Of a DNA stretch of 64,000 nt, positions 36,401-48,400 are shown in pieces (positions within the stretch are counted from its first letter, which is position 1; each line of letters begins with the position of its first letter). The position numbers were made by a program, and so were the translations under genes. The DNA lies in NCBI GenBank assembly GCA_963978905.1, contig OZ022261.1, forward strand, positions 32,051,686 through 32,115,685. The letters run 5' to 3'. This DNA is from Trichostrongylus colubriformis. Its lineage: Eukaryota > Nematoda > Chromadorea > Rhabditida > Trichostrongylidae. A model generated the notes under the pieces. It saw only the letters and a list, made by a program, of their open reading frames with translations, made no database searches and was not told where the DNA came from.

Positions 36401-39400
36401 AGGTTAAGATTTCAGGCTAGAATTAGTACCACGAAGGAGCACTTGCCGTGATACCCCCTTTAAAAATGGATTTGAGAAATCGATTCCATTTTAGAAAAAT
36501 TATGGCTTCGTGATTGATTCTGCACGTGATTTCATCCTTTCCTTCAGATCCTCTCGCCGGTACTCCTTCGAATGCCTTTCGGCCACTTACTACCATGAAG
36601 AACGCGACTGTATTTTAAACCTGGACGATAGACATCATAGTCCACAACTTTTGGAGAAACAGAATAGCGACTCTGCCGTGACATACCTCGGCATAACCTG
36701 CGGAAAAGGTATTGTTGACTTTCTATTATTTTATAATAGAAGAATCTGAACTTAATGATAATGGTGAAATTTTGATTTGCGTCGGACGCAAAGTTTCACG
36801 CCAAAAAAAAACAAGAATTCGCTGAGATTCAGCTCCTCAAAGTGACGTCCATCTGGGTGGGACGTCCAAACGGGTGTGGCCACGAGGGCAATGAGGGCAG
36901 CGGGATGGTGTTCACGTGGTCAGGTACGCGGAGTGAGAAGCAAATCAACAACAGGCGCAAAAATTTGAACTGCGCTTCACCCGTCGACGACTGTCAAAAT
37001 GTTGCTTGGCGGAAATTCAAATGAGCCCCTCTTCTTCCAGTTTTTGATCTCTGCTTCGGAACAGAGGAAATTTTTTGCTTCTCTCCGTTTTTCTGTTTAT
37101 GCACTGCTGCAATATCTCTGGTAGAGTGGTATTAGGAAGAATTTGAACCATGAAATTTCCGTGAACGATCCCTTTAACCTGCCGTAATACTATTACGGCA
37201 GGTTAAAGAGATCGTTCACGGAAATTGTGCTGCTTTACTATTTTACATTTTTGATGGAGTCGGCAAAACTCCGATGTTACACTTTTCTACAGCAGTTCTG
37301 GCTTCTCGAGTAGCGCTTACCTTTTACGTTTCTCATATTTGTTTTTTTCCCATTTTCATTTGATATTTTGTTTTCTTGCTTGTTTTTGATTTTTTACGAG
37401 TCGCTCCATTACGGGGTAAGGATCTATCAAAATCATGGTTAGTCATTGTGAGTCTCTGACAAGTATATCACTCTCATATCAATACTTTAATTGAATATTA
37501 TCACATAGTGTCCGATGAAGTCGTTTATACTGAGATGAGAGCGCTTCTTAATGTATTTATTCGCTTACTTCGTACATCGCCTTGGCGACATGCTATCTTT
37601 CCAGAGAAAATTAGCATAACGTCAAAAATAAGTGATAAGCAATGTACTATCAGGTTGTAAGGAAAGCTCTGGCCGGTTTTCGCAATTTTAACTTCGGGAG
37701 ATCATAACTCGGCTCAGGCTGCATTTTTCTCACAGAATAAGCACCGTTTCATTCGCCACACTTTTGGCATTATCCTGGATATTCGCGTATCTCATTTTGA
37801 TGAAGGGCTGATGATTTATACAGCGCAAAATCAAAAAAGTCGACTTCAAATCACCATTGTCTCTGAACACACTGTTGCTGAAGAACCTTGTGGCATTCCA
37901 AATCAAACATATTCAGAGAGAGCAACTTTTTGTCTATCTCAGGTATACATAATGTAAACTGATTTATGTTGAGGCGCTCTGAGTCTTGAATTTATCTTGT
38001 GAACGCGAAAAACCGGCCAGAACTTTCCTTTCAACCTAATATTAAGATGCACCATGTGCGTGTGACTTCAGCTGCAGTGAGCTTCACAAAGATAGCTTCA
38101 TCACAATCCTACCTCATCTTTAAGCGGATCCTGATCTGGAAGGCTCTCAGGTGTTTTCCTCCACCCTCACTTCTCCCAATTTTGTAAGGCCGCTTCCATA
38201 CTTTGCGCACCGACGCCGTCACGCGCGTGCCTGCGTCACGCGCGTGACGGCGTCCATAGATAATGCGGTCCCAATCACACTACAGTATGGTGCTGTGGCC
38301 GATTCGAATCTTGGCGCTGTGCCAATAAGGTGATCGTGGCCGCTTCGTGTATTGATCGTGGCCGCTTCGTGTATTGGCACAGCGCCAAGATTCGAATCGG
38401 CCACAACACCATACTGTAGTGTGATTGGGACCGCATTATCCATGGACGCCGTCACGCGCGTGACGCAGGCACGCGCGTGACGGCGTCGGTGCGCAAAGTA
38501 TGGAAGCGGCCTAAGAGTCAAGCTAAGCAGAACTTCGATTAGCACCCCACTTTAGTGAAAAATTGGAGGGGGGCATGTACTTACGGCCCATATGTTCATG
38601 CTATAAGCTCCTGAAAGGCGACTATTCGACCGGAACTTGAAACATTATCTTCGTCGAAACGTCGATTTATTACGCTCGGTGTGATTCCAGTTTTCGGTGA
38701 ACGTCCTCTTTCTCACCAAAGGGCGGGATATCTATAAGTAGGCGGCCACGACTGGTATCCAATCAAGTTAGAGAGAAAAGAATCTTGAGCGGGTTTTACG
38801 CAATGTAACTACGTATGCACTGTGCCATTTGTGGCAATGTTCGTTTTCTCTCCTATTTGCTTCTGATAGGATGTATCGGGGTTATCCAGTCTGGAAATCA
38901 CTTTTCAAATTTATTTTGAAATCACTTCCGAGTGAAGTTGCGAGGATCAAGTGTGTGTATGCGGGATTACAACAGGAATTCCTGTCCATGTGTGTGAAAT
39001 CCGCTTTCTCGCTAACCGGATTCTCGAATCGGACTTAAGTGGATATTCGCGCACGGGCATCCAATGACCTTCAACATGGGCAAGTGGACCGACACAAATT
39101 TATGAGGAGTTACAAAGAGCCAAGATATAATCTAAAATTCCCGTTTTCTTTGAGTGCACTTCTTATATGTGCTGCTGAAGCGTATATATCAAATATATGT
39201 ACCTATTCCTCCCTAAGGTGATTTCAGTACGAGATTACATTACAGACGAAAGTTCACAATTCTTGAATCTTTTGGTATACTCCAACTCCAGAGTGCCATA
39301 CTATCTCCAATGTTTGATACCAGCAACCTGAAAGATTACTTGAAAAAAAACTACAAAACTTTCGGGAATTTTCGAAAAACTTTGGTGCCCCGTACGTTCC

Positions 39401-42400
39401 TTTTGAAAACATTCTGAGTAATAGAAATTTTTTGTGTCTTTTGATGAAGACAGAATTGTGTGCGAAAAATGATAATCAAGAAAAATATCATAACACATTT
39501 TTCAGAGGAGACGAATGCATCATTAACTAAAGAGTTGTTCAATGCTAATTGCCAGCGCGTCACTCAACCACCTACAACAACATCTGCACCCAAAAAACGG
39601 AAAATGGGAGGTTTGCAGTTCACGTCCATGCTTTCAGTTTGAAATTTTTTTACTGATTTCCCAAATCTTTGTTGCAACCTTTCTTGTGTTTTATTTATGT
39701 AGTCATTCTTTGATATGCTCTTGTGGCAGTGTTGCTTTGTATATTGGAAACGCTCGTCTTCTATCCCTCCCGTCAGCCCTTATTGTTAGTAGATATTTCA
39801 GTAAACTCTGACAAGTGCTTCTTGGAACTATCAGATTTCGTTTTGGAAGGAACAGCTCTAGCAATTGAGACCATGATCAGTCATCAGGAATGTAAATGCC
39901 GCTGTTTGAATGGAGAATCGCGGTGCGCTTTCGAAATAGATCAAATAAATCTTTTAATATTCAAAATTTCAATTATATATTCAGGTATGGTGAGCCATGT
40001 CAATCGTTCCAGTTTTATTTCGATAGCAGCACATGCCTGATTAACAAACAGAATAGGTACGTGTTCATTAGGAAATCCAAACTGGCCTCATCCCGAGAGT
40101 TAACTTGAGCTGATTGTGAGAATCGTCCACTAACTTTGGATTATTGGAATTTTCAAGACCGAAATATCGTATTAAGCGAAGTAATATCGGAGCTTTCGAT
40201 GCGAGAAATGTCTCTCTCCATATTTTTGTTAATTCTTCATAATTATTGCAAAGATCTAACATCTATCTAGTCTAAGAGTACCCGTACCATCATCCGGTAA
40301 ATGAATTCATATCTGACGGTAACGCGAGTTATTATAAGTGGGGATCTCTTAAGATCAGCACTGTTTTCCACGATCTGTTGTTTGTGCTTGCTCTGCTGGA
40401 GTTTTCATCGAGCACAAGGCCATGGCAGTAAACAACCACCATAGAAGTAGGCACAAGACTTTCCTTTTTTCGTCTTTTATTGCATGATCCCATATCGATT
40501 CATAAAAAAGGATATGCAAGAACTTCCCGATCCTGTTGCATGTAATAATTAGAATAAACTGGCACTAACTTTTTAGGTTTTTACTACATCCAATTTTTCT
40601 CTTTTGAGTGCATTCCTCTTGCAATATTAATCTCACTTGCTCCTTTCCCGGTATCTAACGGTGTCGGTAAACATGTGAGATCATGTTGAATCATACAAAA
40701 TTGGGAAAGAAAGTTTATGGTCACCTCCACCGTATATCGAGGATTCTTCCAGCGAAATTTCGTTCTGAGGGAATTTGCAAAACATCTTCCCATGCCGGGA
40801 ATCGAACCCGGGCCGCGTGGGTGAAAACCACGAATCCTAACCACTAGACCACATGGGACACATGTAAATTTATTTCCGGGCGTTACTCATTACGGAGGCT
40901 TTGTAGTGCGCTTCCAATTATTTTAGCTCATATAAAATTGAATATAACGATTATAAAATAAAAAGTACGGTAGTATTCCTGCTTTAGATTCTCGAATCCG
41001 GAAAGTTTCAACTTTGTGCCAAGCTCGCAGAAACGCAGCTATTTTGAACACAGATGTGCAACACGAGGTGATTTTGTTTTTTTATAAAAGCATTTATGCC
41101 CACGGTAGTTTTAACTTTCAAGTTTATTGTTGTTATTCCGATTTGTAAGCCACCTGTCAGCTATATTAATATATGTTATTATTGGGATTATTCAGATGAC
41201 GTTCGCATGAAATATTTTGCTGATTTTTGCTCCAGCGACTCAGTAGAGACACAAAACAACACAGCTGATACTGATAGTAAATCTAAAAAGGTTATTCTCG
41301 CTATTTGGTTCTTCTTAAAATAGTCATCTAATGATTAAGTGACTTCCAGAGTCGGCAAGAAATGGAGAAAAATGGTCGAGGTGCTGATTCATCTCACGAA
41401 ATTGGAACGAAAGAAACAACCACAACGCCGAGTTTGAAGTCCAGAGATATCGAAAATGAGGAAGTCCACGAGTCGAAGGTCTCAGAGAAGGTAGAGATTT
41501 ACTGTCAAAGAAATCAGATGTAACATCTGGGTAACAAATCAGTTCTGAAGAATAATGTGGTCTCACATTTCTATAACCACAACATCCACACTTTCTACAA
41601 ACCCAATCTGATCCAGTCCCCAAATCTGTCAATCTTCGAAGATTCAAGGCAGCGTTGTCTCAGTCCTATTTTTGAATGCCATAAAAAGGCTTTTCACACA
41701 ACTTCAGCTGTTTGTGCATAGAATCGTGTGGCTGTTAGCCCCACTCGAGAAATTCTTTAAACTGTCTTGGCATAAGCGATGTGCGGTTCCATTACAGTGC
41801 GTTTCATAATTATAAGGTCACCCCTGAATTTTAGGTTTTCTCAACAACACCCCATTAAGGAATCTTTTCAGTCTCATAGGCGGATTTCTCACCTGAAATA
41901 ACCCCCGTATCCGATTTTTAGTTGCAGTCTCGTTTACCTTATGTTTTTAAGAATATTTTTCGTTTTTTTGCACCGTTTCATAACTATAAGGTCACCCTGA
42001 AAAAAGTAAAAAAAGTCGAGGCTCCAGCAAGTCTGTGAAGGTGGATATGTATTCAGATATATCTTCGTGATACATGCTCAATCATCTTGTGGCTAGCTGC
42101 TATGTTCCGAGAGAAAAGCCCAGATTGTGGATTCTTGTGGTGCTAGGCTCATTTTGAGAGCAATTCCAAAAAAATCGGAAGATTCCTGTGCTCAGTTAGA
42201 TAACATTTGGGTCATTCGGTGTCTCCACATGCTTTTCAGGCTCTGGACTCCCACGTGAGATTATTGCCATTCACGAGAAAGGGATTTTGGGGACCACTTC
42301 CTACAGCACCTCCTCCATGGAGCAGATTTATTTGGAGTTGAACCATTCCTTGTCTGGGACGACAGCGCGTACAGTAGTGAGGCAGTGCAGAAACATCAAC

Positions 42401-45400
42401 AAAGAAATACTGAAGCAGTTTCCGAGGCCTACAGCACACCATAAGGCGTCACCACTTCAATCCATAAAGTTCTTCTTGGGCACGGATTGAACGAAACTGA
42501 ATTTGCACAGCAATTGCACCGTACATGCGAGTAATTCCATCTGAATTGTATTTCTGAGTCTGGAAATATTCTATTTGTATGGTGCTGACGTGTAGAGGTA
42601 GTACTAGCTTAGTCTGAGAAGTGCGCCGATCTACCAGAACCTTGGCAATTTTTGTGGAATAAGGGTGATGGCATATGTGGTTTCCGGCAATGAAGTTGCA
42701 TTGAACCTTGCCTTCGAAACCTGCAGAATGGACTCCAGAGACTGCTAGGAGATCTTACGGAGAAATCAGTTACCTTTTGGAGCTGACCGTCTCTTCACAA
42801 TTGCGTCTCAAAATATGGCAATGCTGTTGCTCATGTAGGTCATTCAACGTAATCGCGGTTAAAGTTCCGAAATACGGACGTTCAGCCATAGCTAACATGT
42901 AGTCTTGGTCTCAGTTCTATTAAGGAGATCTAGAAGACATCGCCACAAAAATTTACCCCGATAATCGCCAATTCTGGGAAGCAAGACTGCTGAAACAGGC
43001 AATCGTTGAAGACTGGAACAATACTGTGGTGATGTTCTCCGAAATTTCGTTTCTACTTCACCTAATCTGCTTGTTAATGTCGTTCTTTAACAGAAGAGGG
43101 CCACAGATTATAAGCTCCTTGGCATGCGCTGTTAACTCTAGCAAATTTTCTGTTTCTTCGGGGTGACCTTATAATTATGAAACGGCGCAAAAATCAGAAA
43201 ATATTAATAAAAAAGTTGGGCTGAAAGCTACTGTTATCAAAACTGGTATAGGAAGGTTTTCTGTGATGAGAAATCTATAAAAAATACTTAAAAAATTTTC
43301 GGCCAGCTGTCTCTCCTGAAAACCGAAAATTTGGGGGTGACCTTATAATTATGAAACGCACTGTATAATGTTCTGCGAGATAACCAAGAATTATGAATCT
43401 AACAGTGAGGGTCATTCTCAACATTGACGTCTTCTTATGACACCTTATAGCTGAGGACAATTTTATTTTAAAGCCCTATCATGCAGCCAATATACAGTTA
43501 ATTGCAAACATACTTTAACACCTAACTGCTGGAAACAAATGGACCATCTTAGATTGGAGGCTATTAAACTGTAGGAATGCGGGTGTGTATCGTAATAGAA
43601 AGAAGAAACAAGTAAAAAGTTTTTAGAAAAGCTAATGTTCAATTGGTCGTGGTTCGCTTCGCCTCTTTTTCTCATACGAAGTACCGTATTTTGGGATAGG
43701 ATTTCGTAGCGCGGCTTACGATGCGGTGCGTGTAAGCTAGTACCGTCGTATGTCGTTGGATCCTGAAGCGATTACCGTGTCCAACGCTTGAAATGTGACG
43801 CTCTCCCGCATCGTGCTGTGCGCCGCCACGTATTTTGTCCTATTGATCCATACCCCAGGACTATCGCTAAAAATCGTGGTGTTACTCAGTACTATTGTAT
43901 AGAAAGCTGTGCAGTTGTACTTATCCATCGTTTTACATTTACCTTTCCTTGAATCGGAATAGCAGAAAGCGAATATCACATTGCCCTTAGTCCGAGTTAT
44001 CCTACAAGGGAACCATTAAATATTTCAAGTTTTATGATGCGGTGGTTATAATACGCTACCGTTATAGGCGAAGGAAAAAGGAAAAGTCGAAACAATTGTC
44101 TTACCGTTGGTACCGATGGTTTACAACAGGGTATGTTTCTACTATTGCTTTTTTGAAAATTAATTCATTTCCACTCATTCGTTATTCGTTGTCTTGCCAA
44201 CTGTAATGTTAGGAACGGTTATCGAAACTTTTACTGACTGTGATGTCAATTTATCAACAGAAATAATTCAGACGGAACCACCTCCACCAAAGTGGAATTC
44301 AGACAATCGAACGAGTGGCGGATATGGTGGTTATCACAAGGTGGAACCAAAAACTGAAAAACCTTTCATGATCCCTGAGGCAGAAAGTGAAGAAGACGTC
44401 AATGCTCCAAGAAGATTAACTACAACCCCATCAACTACAACCACCACTGAACGCCCTAAAATGAAGCGATACGTGGTGGTAAGGGACTTATTCTTTCTCG
44501 AAATTTTCATCGAAAATCCACAAGGCAGGTAAGGTAAAAGCATTTGAAAATGAGCTGTCTTTTCAACATGGCCTGGAATGTGCACATCCTCATGTTTTAT
44601 TGCTTAATTACATGATTATTCTTGGTTGGGCTCTCTTCAGGTTCGAGCTTAAATCAGAGAAATCGAGGAGCTATTTTGATAGGCTGTGAAGGGACGTAGC
44701 ACGACAAGGGGAGTTACATACGGTGTTGTCGTTCGGGTTACCGACATCAATCATATGAGCTTCTCTGTTTCCATGTGACGCCACTAAAATCCGATGCGAT
44801 GCCGCTACGCCTCAAAGGGTGAACGCACGCGGTATCCCTTTGAGGGTCCCGTGCGGAGTCAAAGTAGACAATCGCGCAGCGCGACGCCGCATCGGCTCCT
44901 CATGCCACACGTATCCAGAGAATAGTTGTTCGATACAGTTACTACTCTGCACGCACACGCTAGCTGCTAGTTTCGAGAGTACAGGGAGGGCATGCTGTGA
45001 ATTTCAAGAAGTGCAAGAGGGGGGATGCATGATTCGGAAAATCTCCTCGACATCCTGTCTGCTAACACACGCTTGTTTATGAAGGCTGTCGTACCTCCTC
45101 TTTGGTTTTCTTTCCAATTTCTCTTCTATCCCTGAGAGTATCCCTATGTTGGGTGTGTGTACTTACGACAAATTTTCGCGCGGCCGCGCGCGACGAGTGG
45201 CTCGGCGGGTGCGAGTACCAGTGGCAGGGCATGGTAGCGTCCAAGCGAGGCAGTGTGGCATAAGTGGAAGTGCAGAGGTGACGCAGCCACGCTCAGCTGG
45301 GTTCCTAAGGGCAATCGATTCGGCAAGTCGTACTAATGGCGCCGCGAGTGCGATGCCATGAAGCGATTTTTTGTCGTATGTACACACACACCCCTATGTT

Positions 45401-48400
45401 CCGTCTGTCTGACATTTTTGCCATGTCATACTCATATGTATAAGTAACCATAATTTAAGCAAATAATATAATTAGTTTCGCGAGAACCGCAAGATCGTCC
45501 ATTGCTCTCATTTCACGTGGTGAGATCGCCGTTCGACGGAAACAACATGTTTACTTACGTTGGCCTATTAACCACTCACACCAACACATAACTCTTCGTA
45601 GATTCGCGTTTCAAACTGCGATGTTACAGGGATAAAGGGGGTTTGCTAGCCCGAAAGTTGTGGAGCGAAGCAAATAAAAGACTTTTAGGGGATTCCATGA
45701 GACCTTTCAGCGACGGCATTACCGTGGCCATAACACACTCCTAGGGATAAGATAGCTGCACCATAAACTTCGGTAGAATAGGAGTATCAATGCCATTATT
45801 CATTAATCTCTTTTTATCTTCTACCTCTTTTACCGTGACATTGATTAACGACATGCAGAAAGACCATTCAAAAAATAGGAGCCACATAATTGCTCAGGAT
45901 ATACATATGTGTCACTTTTATAAATACATTTATTATAAAAGTGCTGATCTATATACAGATCAATTTCAGAGATCGTTTGTGAACAGGAATATACCAGAAA
46001 CGGACGGATTAGATGAAAAGGAATTCGAAAAAATCGTCGAACTGGAACTGGTGCGTAATTCCAAAGTATTTTGGACTTAAATCAGCTGTTAATCATTTCG
46101 GATGACTCCCATGAAATCTTTCTCGCTTTCCAGAGGGTACTGCACAGTGCATGTGCTAATATCTTACAATTAGATTTGTACCCAGATGAGCAGGCATTTA
46201 ATCGATTTCCATATACAAACCTTTAAGTGATCTCATTCAAGAAGCACCCTTAGTTCTCATCGAACTGATTCTTCGTATTTCTTTCGGTTTTTTTTTTTGT
46301 TCATAGGGATAAGGCATGTTTGTCGGATGGAACTGTCTCTTATATAATATACGTTCGTCTGATCTGTCGTCCGAGCGCATTCTGTCTTTTCTGGCAGCCC
46401 TTCCCTCTCCTTTCAAGGAGCTCTGCTCTTCTGCTAAACTCGTTCAAGGACTGCCATTTCGAGTAGCTACGGCGGTTATTCACCTTTTTTCTCCCCTTAT
46501 GCGGCATCATTACACACTCATCATTTTTGAACGACACACATCAATAATCGTAGAGTATGGATTTCACAGCTGTGTTCGCTTGAGCTCTTCACTGTATACT
46601 GCAGGTAGATGTAACAGAGACATAAAGCCGCGTTCATACTTTGCGGTGCCGGCGGCAGGGCATGGCTGTGTGTCTCTGCGTCTCCGCATAAGCCACCCTG
46701 TCTCGTTGCCTTGTCGTCTTTGCACCCCCTCGTGCCACTCTCCCTCGCTGCCTGTAAACGCAGCCACGCTTTGCCGGCGCAAAGTATGAACGTGGCTCAA
46801 ACTGTTAAACTCTCATAGCATTTTGCTTGAATGTCTATAATTTCCATTGTTACTCCTCGGAAAACGATCGGGTGTCACTTACGAGATATTGTTTGTTGGT
46901 GGTGTTAAGGCCGAGGACGGATGGGAGTGAACAGCCCATGAATAGTCTTTGTTCCTAGCCCCTCCAAGGCGGGTCGAAAGAACAAAGAAACCCCGACCTG
47001 TTCTCTTTTCGGCTGGTGGTGACGCGATCGAGGCGCTGTCAGCTATATTTGCATTTATTGTATTACCAGTCACTGTGTATTCTCAATGCACGATCAGTCA
47101 TGTTCCACCACTACCACTTCGGACATACCTTGGGTGAAACTATCTTTAAACCTGAGCAATCTTTCAAAAATTTCTTTATACGGCGTATAAAGCATGGCAG
47201 TATTGGGATACATCGGCATGGCACTTCATAAATGGGTCATAAAGAAAGTTCTTAAGATTTGACATTCCAATTTTTAATGCTGCTTCGGTTAGTGTATTGG
47301 GCTTCGTGGTTTATTTACTATTCATTTGGTAGCGCTTTTGTTTTCTTCTATCAGAGGGTGGTATAACTTTATTCAGAGTAATTTTCCAACTTTTTCGAGA
47401 GCTATATACGCGTGTGAAAACAATGTGAGACTCCAGAAATTTTATTTCAAAACACTGAAAAAAGTTTCACAAAAATATTGCAAAAAAAAATTGAGTTTAT
47501 TGGCGAGCTTCCGGTGCCCAGCGCTTTCCCCAGCTTTGAATAGAGCAATTTGTTTTACATATTGATTGGTTTGAAGTTAAGCCGTAGATATGTACCTTAA
47601 TGCTGCCACAGACCCTCTCCTTAACGCCTTGATGGGAATGGAGCAGAGTACAGCTTTTTGGAGCATTCTTATTTCATTTTAAATTGGACAAGACGGTACC
47701 AAAAACAGCTGGCGATATCAAATGTGGGCTGAGACTCGGATTCGTTACTAAGAGGACTGCAACTGAATGATTGAGAACTTTCAATGCGGTAACGGACCTT
47801 CAAGATGATGAAGGGAGAGGTCCGCCATTGGATGTTCACAACAATGAAATGAGGTCAACAGTCAAAGTGAATTGGCGTGAAACAACCCAAAAACCAGCTC
47901 TTGTATTGGCGCGTTAAGCGAAAGGTTTTCAAGCATTACGGGAGTTGGATAAAATAGCGAGGGTCGCATGTGTTAGTGAAATGCTGAAATCCAACGAAAT
48001 CATCATTTCTGTGTGTGACCTGTGCCACGCATTAGGAACGAGTCGTTTCTGAACCACATTGTGAAACATAGAACAAGCATCGGATTCTGAGTGAAAAATG
48101 ATGACGTTTTGATGAACTGGAATTGGCCCACTTTTTACGGCAACGTTCAGTCGCACATTGCGCAAGAAATGGAACCAGCTGGCCTGCTGGTCTTTGCTTT
48201 GCCTATTGCTGTATTGCATAAAATGGCATCTTCTAGTGCAGTGCTTCACAACTCAGCATAAAGGCGAAAACTCGTGAGATGACACTCCCACACGACCCTT
48301 CGCTTTTGGCGGTGAACGTGCTCGCCGCATTCCTGAAGTAGTTGGAAGGGGAGCACTGCAAGTAGACAGTGATCTGCAGTAGTAGACCTTATTACACCGA

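Noticed and set aside
38151..38545. Matching open frames on both strands over the 38-kb palindrome
   Set aside because: Mirror images forced by the inverted repeat; CpG-rich repeat sequence, not a gene.
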